From positions 8,868,501 through 8,932,500 of the forward strand of contig OY987268.1 in NCBI GenBank assembly GCA_963920665.1: a DNA stretch of 64,000 nt, read 5' to 3'. Shown here one piece after another: positions 25,861 through 39,400 of this stretch. The notes under the pieces were generated by a model. It made no database searches and was not told the DNA's origin. It saw nothing but the letters and a program-made list of their open reading frames with translations. The position numbers and the translations under genes are program-made. The DNA comes from Straminergon stramineum (Eukaryota; Streptophyta; Bryopsida; Hypnales; Calliergonaceae). Numbering within the stretch: the stretch's first letter is position 1; each line of letters starts with the position of its first letter.

Positions 25861-28800
25861 AATTGAAAACATCATATTTTTAGTATGGCAAAATGACAAA
25901 TGTTCATGGAAATACGTGTTAGGGGAGGAAAAGTGTGAAAACATCAACAACTACAAAAAGTCTTGATATTTTTGTATACAAGATTGGATGTCAACAACAC
26001 CATTGATTGATATGTAGAAAAATGGATAACTAGGTATTACCACTAATCCTACTACCTATGAATACTAGCAAGTTGGATGTGTTTCAATATGTAAACAAAA
26101 AAGTCAAAAAACTTGTTGATGGATTGGAATTGTCTATGAGCTTGTTCTGTTGATTTTGGTGAAAGAATTTACCCTTGTGCAAATCCTACCTTTCTCTAGA
26201 TTTTCAAAGTACTATGACTATTGGGAGTATAAGTGTAGAATAAAATATTGATAAATACAACAATGAAGATAAGATAAAAAAAAGTTGTAAGTGGTGCATA
26301 TCCAATATCCAATGGAGGAGAGGCAAGACTATCTTTTTTTCAAGAGGTCAACAATGATTACTCGAGTCATGTTTATAATATTGATTGTGGATGGTCTTGA
26401 TCAAAAGACAACCTTGATACTAAAATTGACAGAGATTGTGAAGAACACTTAGTCTTGATTCGTGAAGATGCATCTACATGGTGTACTTATACTTGGGATT
26501 ACTATATGAGTAGATGAGTGGATTGATGCTCTCTAGAAGCATGATAGCAATCAAATCATAACATCAGTGATGAATGTAATATGAAACGTGAAGCAAGAAA
26601 GGGATCATTGTTGCCGGCATTAGGGATTCAAGACAATAATAATCATAACACCATAAGTCAAAATAAAAACATCTACATGTTTGTTATACATATTGCACTA
26701 GTTGGCCTTGATTTCTTTAAGGAATTGTGTCTTTGTTTTTTCATAGTAGGCCACACACATGTAGACATTGATTAAGGGTTCAACATCATTCTAAACATAT
26801 TAAATAAGCAAACACCACTTCATTGAAAGAGATGTTCAAATTAGTCAAGGGAGGGACATCTTTTACAAAGTTTTTTGTGAATGTTGGCAAACTTGAGCAC
26901 ATTTGAGATTGGAAGGCATTTATCACACTGCATTTGCTACAAGGGGGGGGATCAATTGATAGGCATTATATTTCTACACCATATTGTTGAGTTTTCTTTT
27001 ATTGAATTAGAATTAAAATCACACAATTCTACTTATGTATGTCACATTAGCATATAATTTTTATTAAAATACCATGCCATTTTATAAAATTCCACCTAGA
27101 CTTTGACATGGCATTGTAAATTGTCACTAGTGCAAATAGAAGATATTGTCATGTATCCATGTACATATATGAAGGATTTTAAATCTACAATCATAAAATT
27201 TGGAAATACACAATTTACAATAAAAATTGAAATCTATATTTAAAAAATATTTTGGCTACATAAAAGATTGTGAAATGTATGTTTACATATTGACAAGTTT
27301 ATTATCATGTAAAACTTTGTACATTTGAAGAATTCCAAATCAATGAAGAATTTTAATTCTATGCATGAATTTAAAAGTACAAAACTCTAAAAATCAACAA
27401 AAAATTTAAATTTACAAGAATATCTAATTCTATTAGTATTTGAAATTATATATAGTAGAGATCTTCTAATTTAATGAATTCCTCCATCTATATAGACTAA
27501 AACCTCCTATAGACCCAAACATATTGAACAAAATACAAATGTGTTATAAAATATAAGTTCCATATCTTTTCTAAAGTTTGCATCAATAGAGAGAATATTA
27601 AGCAACAAGAATAGAAAGTATCCTTAAAGTCAAAATTTTATAACTACTTATAGATTGAATTCTAATGAATTTTGAAGATTGAACTTCAAAAATTCACCAA
27701 AAATAGAATTTTATCTTTAACATTTGAAATTTTCTATGCTTGGTCAACATAGTAGTTTTATATAATTTGTGAAAAAGTCATAAGATATAAGATTTAATGA
27801 TGAGAATATCAACACTTTCTCCAAATAGTGAACTTTTCAAGACTAAGAAAATACTAAATTGTAGACATATTTTGGAATTAATTGTTTAGTTGTTCATCTT
27901 ATGTGAAGAGGGTTACATATGGAGGCTAATTTTCCTTATAATAACAGAGAATCAAGTACATTCAATTCACACAATAGGTATAAAAGACACTAATAGATAT
28001 GAACCAATACAAATTGGCTAGATTGGGAGTCTCATTTTTTTGTGATGTTTCAATCAAGAGGTACCTAGAATCACCTTGAAAATTTGAAATTACAAGTCTT
28101 AATGTTGATTTTCATACTTGTATGGCTCACTGACAATTTGTACTTGTGATATCCTTCAATTAGAATTTACTTCCTAATCAAATTTTGCAATAGAGATATA
28201 AAGATTTTATATAATTGTAGTAATCCTAGCTAGCTAGGTATGTTGTTTGCTTTTGTATTATCAATCATTGATTGTATACTTGGTAGCACTAAGCACAAAG
28301 AACATGAGAATTAGTGCAACTGAAGACTAATTGAGAGACAAGTTGAAAACTATCTTCTTGTTGTGGAAAAGAAGGATAAGCTTGAGGTAAAAGTCATGAA
28401 AGTGTTGGCCAATTTCTAGAGATTGGTGACCAAAGAGGATTATCCTAAAAGATTCAATAGAATTTTGGTTGATTTTTGGGTTGATTGGCATATATTGCAA
28501 ATTGATGATTTGAGCGTGTCATTGTAAGATGTTTGAGAAGAATTGAGGGTTGGCAAGTACAATGAATTAGTGTGCATATAAGGTGAGTTGATGCTTATTG
28601 TCAAATTATTAGGAGTAAGATAGTATATTGCATTACGTTACAAGAGAATAATTGTGAGTCTAATTGATGTTTGAATCTAGAATTTGTTGAAGGTAGAATG
28701 ATGTTTGTCGTCTAGGACATAGAACAAATAATTAAACTAATTATTTTCATTAATGATAACAATGTTTTATAAATCATTTGAGTGCAATCCTTATACAAAT

Positions 28801-29602
28801 TAGAAATTGTGAGTGAATTGTAAATTGAGTCATTAGTTGTACTTGATTGTTTTTATTGTGAGATCGTTGTATAACTTGATTGATATAAATTGTTGATTTC
28901 TTGTAAACTCAATGCAAACTGCAATGAGCGCGAGGAGTTTAACACCCAATCAATAATCATTGGTGAGTGATTTTGTGAGAATTAATCTAGTCACAATTTG
29001 CATTGACCATTTGAATTGTTCCATAATAGTTTTCCAAAGCAGGTAGACAATCACCTTACTTGTATGAACATTTGGTCTTCGTTACAAATTTTATGTGTTA
29101 AATGATTCATGAATAAGTTGAGAGTGCATAAGAAAAATTGTAAATGCAAATTTATGCATTCAATGTAATAAAAAAATTTCATGACCCGTTAGTTTTCTAA
29201 AAACAAATTGTTATCCAAGATAGAGTGATCATTGCAAACGCATCACAAGAATGGATACTCACTAAGACAAATTGCAAGAAGCAAAAGAGCATCAATGAGC
29301 AAACTTGGAGTGTTGAGCACCTAGGTGTTTGACGAGTGTTTGAATGTAAAGGTTTTTATTGAATTCAAAAGATGTCTTCTTAACCTCATGCCCTACAAAT
29401 GACAAGACAATCCAACATAAGATACAACATTTTAATTGGCATCCTTAAGTGGAATTAGGCTAGTAAGTAGTACAAAGTTATAACGGACAAGTACACAAAG
29501 TGACCAAGGATTCAAAAAGAATCAATGATAAAAACATATATTTATTTAAAAATATTTATAGGCCATTTGACTAGGCGATAGATATATGTGCAATCCATTA
29601 GC
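25861..29602. other. AT-rich intergenic DNA with scattered coding-like debris
   Basis: 26240-26800 keeps slightly higher GC and short open stretches (for example 26581-26775) that may be remnants of the same decayed element, but nothing can be identified. A run of nine G occurs near 26943. The rest shows no structure I can name. Confidence 0.45.
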
Positions 29603-29875
29603 AACATATTTGTTGACAAAACTTCTAATGATAATGAAATAGAAGTAAGTAAAAAACAACAATATTTCATAAATGGATGTCATAAAATTTGTTCAAGTTG
29701 CATAGAGAATTTACTTGTGCAAGAATCTACTTATATTAAATGTAGTGAATGCAAAGAAGAAAACATGTATGATTTTTCTTATTGTAAAGAACTAATGAAC
29801 ATGTGGTTATGCACATCTTTTAAGATTCATGATTTAAAAGAATTTTGTGATATTTATAAAAGATTTCAATCTTAG
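29588..29875 (+). pseudogene. Partial copy of a RING-like zinc-finger frame (left arm)
   Basis: A 95-codon open frame. From residue 10 onward it is essentially identical to the C-terminal 86 residues of the minus-strand frame at 30353-30835. It has the second half of a RING-like pattern, CHKICSSC, followed after about 13 residues by KCSEC. It lacks the N-terminal Cys pair, because the inverted duplication begins inside the frame. It is probably not an independent gene. Confidence 0.6.
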
Positions 29876-30626
29876 ATAGTGCAAAAAAATGAAAAAAACG
29901 TAAAGAAAAAAAATAAAGTCAACACCATTCATGGTACTTCAATACAAATTCAAATCTAAAGGATATGCAAAATTAGAGGTATTAAGACAATTTGGCATTA
30001 AAGAAGATATGCATGTCATGATATCTTCTTAATATCAATAAAGGCCCAAATTATGTTTCAATCAAATTGGATGAATAATAATCTTTCCACACTACTGAAT
30101 ATGTATCATCTTTCCCAAAAGACAAAAGCTGGCTACCTTGTAATTTAAACTTTCTTTTGTTGCCTCCTCCCTTTTTATATTGATTTGGAATACTAGATAA
30201 AGTTATCATGACATGCATATCTTCTTTAATGCCAAATTGTCTTAATACCTCTAATTTTGCATATCCTTTAGATTTGAATTTGTATTGAAGTACCATGAAT
30301 GGTGTTGACTTCATTTTATTTTCTTTACATTTTTTTCATTTTTTTGCACTATCTAAGATTGAAATCTTTTATAAATATCACAAAATTCTTTTAAATCATG
30401 AATCTTAAAAGATGTGCATAACCACATGTTCATTAGTTCTTTACAATAAGAAAAATCATACATGTTTTCTTCTTTGCATTCACTACATTTAATATAAGTA
30501 GATTCTTGCACAAGTAAATTCTCTATGCAACTTGAACAAATTTTATGACATCCATTTATGAAATATTGTTGTTTTTTACTTACTTCTATTTCATTATCAT
30601 TAGAAGTTTTGTCATCAAACATGTTT
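29603..30626. repeat. Large inverted repeat (arms about 421 bp, loop 180 bp)
   Basis: The left arm at 29603-30023 and right arm at 30204-30626 are reverse complements with only a few differences over about 420 bp. The loop is 30024-30203. The right side (minus strand) holds two consecutive reading frames. The left arm repeats the first and part of the second. Differences include an ACG/ATG change and a small indel that removes the second frame's start codon in the left arm. This looks like an inverted duplication of a once-coding segment. If transcribed, it would make a long hairpin RNA. Confidence 0.9.
30051..30314 (-). CDS. Hypothetical 87-aa basic protein beside the zinc-finger frame
   Basis: An intact frame whose start codon (30312-30314) lies 38 bp after the stop of the zinc-finger frame on the same strand. 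The product is rich in Lys, has a central KKGGGNKRKFK patch and ends in YYSSNLIET. No family is recognised. The tight spacing without an intron is unlike neighbouring plant genes and more like a compact viral or mobile-element arrangement. The first 37 codons lie in the inverted-repeat arm and the rest in the loop, so only this copy is complete. Confidence 0.4.
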   Translation of the reverse strand: MKSTPFMVLQYKFKSKGYAKLEVLRQFGIKEDMHVMITLSSIPNQYKKGGGNKRKFKLQGSQLLSFGKDDTYSVVWKDYYSSNLIET

Positions 30627-30835
30627 TTAAAATAAGCACACTTTAAAGTCTTTGAATAAGGCAAAACACATAAATTTTCAAATTGCACATTAACATAACC
30701 TTAGCTTCTACATCCAACTCATGAGCCTTCATCAAATGTTAATTCAATCACATTCTTTGATGTTAAATACTAACATTTTTGACATATTTCATTTAATTTG
30801 TATCCTAGTTTTTTTACTTCCATTTTTGTTGCCAT
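30353..30835 (-). pseudogene. Broken RING-like zinc-finger protein, three in-frame stops
   Basis: Reading from ATG at 30835-30833, one frame stays meaningful for 161 codons to the TAG at 30353. It contains internal stops TAG (30772-30770), TGA (30721-30719) and TAA (30703-30701). An N-terminal C-x2-C (CQKC) is followed by CHKICSSC and KCSEC, giving a C-x2-C ... C-H-x2-C-x2-C ... C-x2-C order close to a RING or related zinc domain. The third Cys sits directly before His rather than one residue away. The frame has no introns and is AT-rich. Intronless, RING-bearing genes are common in large DNA viruses, and bryophyte genomes are known to carry such insertions, but the sequence alone does not prove this origin. 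The stops are left as they are. Confidence 0.55.
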
Positions 30836-30840
30836 AGTGT

Positions 30841-33800
30841 AAATTTTACAAATCAAATATATAAGAAAGGTCATAGGTAATTTGTGGAATTAAAAATATA
30901 ACCAAAAAATTGAGATAAGAATAATATATATATATTTATTTCTAAATGTAAAAGTAAGTTAACTAAAGTACAACTCAAGCTTGAGATTAAAGTAAAAGCA
31001 AGTTAATTAAAAGATAAAATAAGCCAATTTATTACAAGTTAAGTTAAAGTAAAAGAACTTTGAGTCCAAACTTCAACAACTTGGGACCTATTTTGACCTT
31101 GGGACCAAATTGGTACAAAGACAACATGCCATGATACAAATTGCATTGTACAATTCCTTCCTTTGTTCATGAATTCTCTAACAAAATGCCATTTCATGAA
31201 CCCCTAGTCCTACAACAAAATTCTGAGGCACCATCTCCCACTAGAAGTGTGTGCTCCCGCATTCTACTACCAATGACTGCAATCACATTCACACCCCACA
31301 CCCCACATAAGCATTGGGTCCCCTCATGTACTATATTTCATTGAGTATACTCCTTTCTTTGGCTATCGTTCTACCTTATATTTTCAAAATTGAAACACAA
31401 CATTTGATGCACATTTTTAGCATGGGCAATTTTATTGTATTTAACAAACCCCAAATCGGCCTCTATATTGCCAAAATATGTGAAAAAGGCTCACATACAA
31501 CAAGAGAGGGCTTTCAGGCTATTGCTTTACGAATTATCTCCGAAGCCCATATTTTGACTCAAAGTACCGCCCATGGGCAAAAATAGGGAAAATATTATAT
31601 CCTTGAAAAACGAAGTACAAATTTAAATGACCACTAAGATATCCAATTTAAGCTTCTTAAAGGACACTTCTTGAGTCCAAAATTAAAATGCTTTAATGCA
31701 ACAACATCCTCATATTCATAATATCATCAAGAATCTAAGAATAATTCTCTATTTTCAATTAAAAAAGTAAAACTTAAGCATGTTAAAGTAGGTTGGAGGT
31801 CTACTTCAAACTTATCTCATCATCATTTTCTTTCTTTCTTTCGATCTAATTGATATTCAAGTGCATTGTCACAAAATATGTAGATCTTGTTTTTTACGAT
31901 AGGAGTGGTTGAGTGTGTCCCATTTCCTAAAAGCATTAATTGCTAGCTTGACTTCTTGTTAAACCGATTATTTTCCCTCCATTGCAACTACCCCGCTCAA
32001 CACTAGAATGTCTTGTTCTTGAAGTGTTGTACCTACCATTAAGTGATTGCATGGTGCTTTGTGGCACTACTATGACACTCATTCATAATTTGGTTGTCAC
32101 ATTTCTAAGTGACCTACTCTGGCCACATATCAATTTGAATGCCAAGATCAAACGCACTACTACAAATTTAGAATCAAATTTTTTTGTGAGTGCTCATTGC
32201 ACATTATAATGCCACCCAACAGTGAGAACAATCTCCCAAAGCTTCATGATGCAATTTTACATGAACCAAAACATTATCACATAAGATAATACACTATCAT
32301 TGGCGAAGCATTTTGAAAAAATTCTTTACACTTGGGTGATTGCAAGAAACACTTGTCCTATTTTTTTGTCCTCTTGCCCTTGAATGAGTAGTTTTTTGCT
32401 CATAACTTTTGCATCATTTGTCCGTTTGTCGTGAAACTTGGAATAAAGGTACATGTGGTAGTTGTGGACAATGAATTTTTTTTTAAATTAAAAAAATTAT
32501 TTTACTATTTTAAAATTATCCTTGACTAGATGTCTACTTTCGCTATTTTGGAGTTTTGTAGTCCTATTTTTGATCCCGAAATGTGAATTCAAAGCCATGA
32601 GTAGGACATGTTGGAGGTCTACAAACATTAAAAGGACTAATGATGAGTTTTTATGAAAATAGCAACATATCAGATGCACACATAGAGTCAAAGACTCAAA
32701 GTGACCTTTATTTGTGCAAAGGCTATGAAGAGGGAAAAAATTTCCTACATGAATTTTTTGGTGCAATGCAAGTGCAATCTTCTCTAGCAAAATGGCTTTT
32801 ATATGGAATTTTTTTGAATTACTAAAAAGGAAAAAGTCTACATACCTCTACTTTGCTATTTTCTACTCCTAGTGGCTTTTGTAGTACCTTGAAGTAGTCT
32901 ATAGTAGTGCATAGTATTGAATCAATGGTTTAGATCTGCAGGTGCCTTCTATCGATTGTTTAGAACTACAAGCACGTCACTGATATACAATATTGATAGT
33001 TCTATATAGTATTGTCAATCCTCTAGCCAAAAACTTTGTTTTTGAGCCAAAAATGTGAAGTGTTTCTTATGTTCATCCACTTAGGCAATTAAGAGCATTG
33101 TAAAAAAATTTGTGCATGACCTTAGGCATACATGAAGACAATGGAACGACACAAAATCCGAATTAAATAGAAAGAAAATTTGGATTTAACCGTATTCATT
33201 GGATATGGTGGGATATATGAAGAGCCCAAGGGTTGTTCAAAGGTTAAGCAAAATCTCACTCACCTAAACTCCTTGTGCTATTTTTCTAATAATTATTTTT
33301 TGATTGTAGAGATCTTAGTTTTGAATATACAAATAGAAAGATATCTTGATCTAGTTTTTTTCCGCCCAAAATGTTGTTGTAGAAGGAAAAATAATTACCT
33401 ACTTGAAAATTATTTTATAGTATAATAATTTTGTTCCAAGGGAGACAGTCAAGTAGGACAATTCTACACTAATAGATTCAATCCCAAACTCAATAATGTA
33501 ATCCAACTATATCCAAGGACACACAATAGTGTCACAACTTTCATCACACAAATTCTACACATACATTTTATTACATAAATGATTGATTGATTTCCAATTA
33601 AGCTAACACAAATGGACACTTAGGCTAATCATACATTCAATTTGGCATTCCAATAGAAGACATATACACATATGTAACACTATTTCAATCACACAATATC
33701 CAATTTGACAAATGATTTATTTCATTTCCATTCCGCACATGTATTACAAAGTTTATTTTTTGCACAATCCAAGTAGTTATCAAGTTCTCATTTTCCAATC

Positions 33801-34815
33801 TTAAAGTCCATTCCCACGTGAGCTTAGTTAGCACCTCTGGATTTTTGTCAAGAACACTTAGCAAAAGAGCCGCGTCTGTGTTCACATGTGAATTGTAGTG
33901 CAAGTAGTTTTATCATGAGGTTCGTGTACTAAAATTATAAGTTTTTTGGAAGAGCATTCATAGTGAAAGAATTTTTAATAAGAGCTTAACCAAGTTTGTG
34001 CCTAATTTCTTCTACATTCACACTTTCTTGTGGTTGTTTAATTCATTGGCCTCCTTCTTTGCAATTAAAATGTTCTTGCTTCAACTACGTTGTTAGAGAA
34101 TGAATGTGCTCTTCCCCCAACACCATGCCAAAAATGATTAATTATAATCTTGAAGTGCATTCATAAATATATATAAATTGAATCTTTTTGGTATATGTTC
34201 CACTTGGAACGCAAGAACAATTTAAAAAAAAATTGGTAGTGCTTTTATTTCATGCAGGCTTGGTCTTCCTTATTTTTTGCTACTTGAAGACAATGGTCTT
34301 TCATAATCAGCCCTCTCAAATTGAAGTTCATAAGAACGCCTAAATCTATCTAAAATCTTTGTTTCAGTAGATTAATAAGTACATTTTGACAACCACGTTC
34401 CTCTCGCTTCTCTAGAAAGAACATGCCATAATGTTGTTCATATCTCCCTACCACATCACAAGACACGTAGGTTTGGAGAATAAGGAAAATGGTAGGTGGG
34501 AATGCATTGAAAATTCTCCTCATTCTTATGCATAAGAGCACCCTCCTAAGCATAGGTGGGAACGTACCTTTATTGATTTAACACACAAATTACTCATCTA
34601 AGTAGCACTCATTTCTCAAAGTGAATCTCATCAACTCTCACCAAATTTCATTGCTCAAATCAAAGAAAATGCAACCAATTCAGTTGGGGCTCCCATGCGC
34701 AGACAAATAACAATGGGTGTCTTACAACAACTTGGAAGGAAGCTAAATAACCAACATTGCCCCCTTTCAAAATCCTACTTGGAAAAAGGTAACCACAATC
34801 ACAAACATCCCATTT
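30841..34815. other. AT-rich intergenic DNA, no gene recognised
   Basis: An AT dinucleotide run lies near 30925-30940. 31140-31590 has slightly richer composition and open stretches of 67-90 codons without recognisable features. 32336-32460 shares phrases with 765-850. No gene can be supported. Confidence 0.45.
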
Positions 34816-36143
34816 TGTCACGAGCCTAGTAATACCTTACAACCTCAAACAACCTCTAGAGGCCCTTCACAACTTAATGGGCTCACAATGATTTGCTTTC
34901 AGTATCACTTGGGTCAAAATTGACTAACACTGCACATGCTACGTACCCACAACATTAGTTCTCATTTTCAACTCATATTGCTAAGTCCCAATCCTTAGGA
35001 CTTCTAGCATACACTTAACATGACACTTGGCATATCACTTGGTGACATGCAATGAAATTTCCATCTTATTGTGCTAGGACTTGTGGTGGCACTACTTACC
35101 ATGATCCTAACCCCCCTTGAGTGTCATCCCACTCCATATTAGGCCCGTTGTGCATTTGCTACTTTCACACCATGGCTAATTGAGACTCACAACTCGGGAA
35201 ATATTGAAAGTGGCCCAGCAAAGAGTGGGAATCTATTCAACTAGTACCACGGAACACACACACAAGTTTCTATAGTGCCTTGAAATTGATTGTGAGGTTG
35301 AATCACCAACCTTACCAATCTTGAGTTACCTAGACTTACCAAGGCTCCAAGAGGGAGGGAGGAGGGAGACCAACCCCTCCTATAGTACTATCTGTGGTAT
35401 TTAATTAACCTACACCCCTTGTAGGTCAAAGGAACTTCCAAAACCCACTTTGGTTTTGGAAGACCACCTATTTCCAATCGAAATCGCCAAGTTACAACCC
35501 CATTTGGACTTCTAAACTTCCAAACAATGTAACTTTGAGGCCAAAGCTCCAAATCCCACATGCAAGTACATTTTGGATATCTAAACAAAAATTAAATACC
35601 TATGGACTTATCTCTTGTCTCATTTGGATAAAATCTCACAAAGTTATGGCCCTCCAAAGATTCGAGTTCACTAGGAGCAACATCATGCCTTCACCACGGC
35701 CCTTCTTTTGGCCATAACCTTAGGTTCATATCTTATAACCTCATAATGTTTGGATTTATAGCTTTCTTGTTTTCATAGCTTTCTAATGATATGTTACATG
35801 CCATAGTTCCTTGAAGGATTCCTGTAGAACCCTTCACTCCTAGCCTTTAAGTGTCTTGGCGCTACTAAGACACCACCAACTTTGAAAGGCCATAACTTTT
35901 AGCCAACTAGGCCAAATTGCACATTCCTTAGATTATTAGAAGCATCTTTTCAAGATCTTTCCAAGACCATGTGTAATACGCTACCATCTCTTCTCATTCA
36001 AAGAGCTATTGCGCCCTATTTGCTTAGGAGTCTCTCATTTCTCCCTTTTTAGACTATTGCAAAGCTTTGGAAGTCATGCCAAAGGTCTCCCTTGCTCATT
36101 AGCTAATGCACTTTGGGCACCCCTAGGAGATAGGGGCGTCACA
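34816..36143 (-). mobile_element. Probable solo LTR of a Ty3/gypsy-type retrotransposon
   Basis: Read on the minus strand the segment starts TGTGACGCCCCTATCTCC, the form of many plant gypsy LTR starts, and ends GGCTCGTGACA. Length is about 1.33 kb. The plus-strand flanks are CCCATTT before 34816 and CCATTT after 36143, which fits a 5-6 bp target duplication with one base of ambiguity. The interior is GC-moderate compared with its surroundings and has no gag-pol coding. No second LTR is seen in the window, hence 'solo'. Confidence 0.5.
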
Positions 36144-36149
36144 CCATTT

Positions 36150-39100
36150 ATATGACCATCTCTGAATCAGTAACCTACACAATCCACTAACTAAAACTCT
36201 AATTTGGCTACACTAAGAGCAACTCCAATGGACACACTATTACAAGCACAGTATCCAAATTTTGAAGAGGAGGTAGGTAGACCTCATTCCATGCCAGCAA
36301 CTTTTAAAAAAAAATTGCTCCAATGCAAACTTGGCAATCCAAACTGCAAATGAACCTTTATTGCATTATAAAAGGAAAGAGAAAGAACATTCTACATTAA
36401 ATATAGATTTTCATGCAAAATAGAAGAGCTCAAATTTATTAGCACACAAAACAAGGTAAGAAAGGGATGACATTGTTGACATTGGCTATAGTGTACTACC
36501 TCGCAAGCTCTTCATATTTCTTCAAAATGCCAAGTAGAGGATGGATAATGACGGGCCCGGAATAACCAATGACCAATGCCAATTGCATTGGGGCGTGTTT
36601 TTTTAGTACCCTCCATCATCAAAACTTGGAGTATGTATTTCCATGCAACATTGGAGTTGCTCTAATATTGAATTATCACCCTACTTTGCATCCAAATGGA
36701 TAATCCTCCAAATGTACACTTCAAAATTGACAATTGGACACCATGAAAAATTCTTGGTAAATGTTTACATTCCTCAGTTGCCCAAAGTCAAGCAACGATT
36801 AGAAATGGTTTTGCATTTTGAAATTGAATGTCATTTCCTCAAACATTGTGGCAATTTCTAGATTCTATTGAAAGCACAAGACCAAAAAAAAGGTGAGCTT
36901 TTCACAAAAAATAATGAACAATTTCAAACAATAAAAAATAGGAAAATATACCCTAAACCTCCATTCTTAAGTTGTTAACATGATGGAAATAGATGTTGTA
37001 GGTTGTCTTTGTGCCCCTTCAACTTTTTCAAACATAAAGAAAGATCAATTTGAATAAAGCACAATTAAAAAACTAAAACTGAAGTACATATATGTAATGG
37101 TAGACTTCCATGTAGTTGATAAAACCGTCCTTCAAACCATAACAAAAAAGTTGATAGGCACAAGTAGAAGTGACAATAGTCTTTTAGCAAGTGTGGTATA
37201 GGAGATTTGTATAAGATAAGTCAATGTATGCTAAAAGAAGGCTACAATATGCACTGACAAGTATTTTATTTCTTCATTGAAATGTTGTTGTACCAAAAAA
37301 AATGAACGAAAAGGAAACAACCACAATCTAGAACCATCTAAAACAATTATAACTCTAATACAAACTATCATGTATTACTTGCACAACTAAGGCCATTTAG
37401 AATTGAAAAAATTCACTACCTTCACCATAACCGTATCCCAAACCTTATATTAAGCTTGTTGTAATTCTTTGCATTCAATGGAAGGGCCTAGATATATAAG
37501 AAGAAGTCCTAGGAAAATCCAATTTGTTTGGAAGGGTTTGGTTGAAGAATAGGATTGGATTGCAACAAATGACAATTTTCCTAATGACATTGTAAAGATT
37601 GTAAATCTTTGAAAGAGTGACATACAAGTGAAGAAAGTCTACAAACAATAGCAAAAAAATAGACAAAATATGTAGCCTAAGTGGGATACTAACAAAAAAA
37701 TAGAAAATTGTATGAGTCCAACCTATACAATGTAGTTTAATCCTTGGGTCTTCAAATTATTTTATTCTTAGAAATAATAATAAAATATATTTATGGAACA
37801 TTCTTAAAAGATTTTGGGATAATTTTATTTTTAGGGCATTATTTCCAAGGTACTATAAAAGATCCCTTGGATTCATATGTATATGAGATTGTCCCCTAAG
37901 AATGTACCACTTGATAGTATATAATGCATACTTCAAATAAAAATAAAATTTGAAAATAATAGAGGATTTATGTATGAGTTTTATTCAATTGAGTGTGAGT
38001 CAAGAGAAAATGTTGAATGACATACTATAACTATTGGACCTTGATAGTAAAGGAATGAGATAAATAAGAGGTAAAGAGTGAGGTTGTGGATTCAAGAAAC
38101 CTATATAGCTAGTACAAGTTGTGGCGCTTCTTTGCCACCCAAGGTTGAAAATCCTAAAATTTGTTTTAATATCTTGACCATTCGTAGCCTCAACTCAATA
38201 ATTGTACATTCTATTATCATTCGACATTTTATAATATACTTTTAAATCTATATATCTCAAAATGCAACATTAGCCAAGTCAATCAATCAAAATGCTACAC
38301 CAAGCCAATTCAATTGTAGACCAACATATTCATATTGATTTTTTTGCTTCAATTTTGACAAGTGCCGAATGAAAAGAACCCATTTTAGGAAACAAATGAA
38401 TCAATACAAGTCAATCACCTACTAATTAGTGCCCGTTTTTCAAGGAGTGTCTACAACACCTTTTCTATTTATTTATTAGGATTTTCACAATTGAATCCAA
38501 CTTGAAGGAAAGGTAGGAGGTCCATAAAGTGCTCATCCAAGAGTTGAAACCTAAATTTGGGGAGGTGAAACTTCTTGAAATATTTTTTAGTAAATTTTCC
38601 TTGAAAGACAAATAGAATTGGTATATAACCTAGGTTGTTTCATATTTTTTGGAGCTTGGTAGAATTAGTTATGGATTTTTGAAGTTGAAATGGCATAGGG
38701 CTCTAAAATTGCCTGCCTCCTCAAATGTACACTATTTATACATTATTGGTACAACAAACAAACAACATATACAAATAATACAAATTTGAAGAGGTGGGCA
38801 ATTTTAGAACCTAAATGCTTTTAGAAGCTCCTACATTATCTAAAATATCAACTCCATCTTCTTCTCAAATCCCTTTATATCCAGTTATTTAAGCAACTAA
38901 TGTCCTAAATGGCATTTGAGGCCAAACATCCACTAAATTTAAAACATACTTGTTTCATTATTTGTTAGAAATTTGAAATGAACCAAGATAACTTAGGCAT
39001 GGCTGGTGTTCATCCATTAAAAGAAATTTTGTTTTGGGAAGGTGGAAGTAGGATTATCAACTTGAAAGGTGCTATAGAGATAAAATCTATAATTCATCCA

Positions 39101-39167
39101 AATAATTGTACAACTCAAAGAGATAAAAAAAATGAAACAAAAGAAATAGCCAATGTTTTATGGAAAC
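36150..39167. other. AT-rich intergenic DNA, no gene recognised
   Basis: No supported gene, repeat end or RNA feature was found. Frames are short and lack splice context. Confidence 0.5.
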
Positions 39168-39400
39168 CAACAATGCTAGTGTGTGAGCATGAAAATGTGA
39201 CATGTTAGCCTTGAGCATATCTATAAGTAGATATCCTACAACCATAGAAGGTGCTTATAATATAAACACTTGTAATATAGGTAATTATAACATAGTTATA
39301 CTATAATCATAGAAAGTTTCTATAATGTAGACACCTATAACATAAGTATATAGTCTTTTAGGCTCATGGGCTCATGTTCCTAGCTCACATAATAGCAACC
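39168..39400. mobile_element. Mutator-like MITE, copy c (uninterrupted)
   Basis: It starts CAACAATGCTAGTGTGTGAGC, and its right end, reverse-complemented, is GGTTGCTATTATGTGAGC. On the minus strand it aligns with copy b and carries the unfilled version of the site where the CATTAGA element sits in copy b. The flanks (tttatggaaa / tttaaagaga) may be a decayed target duplication. Confidence 0.72.
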
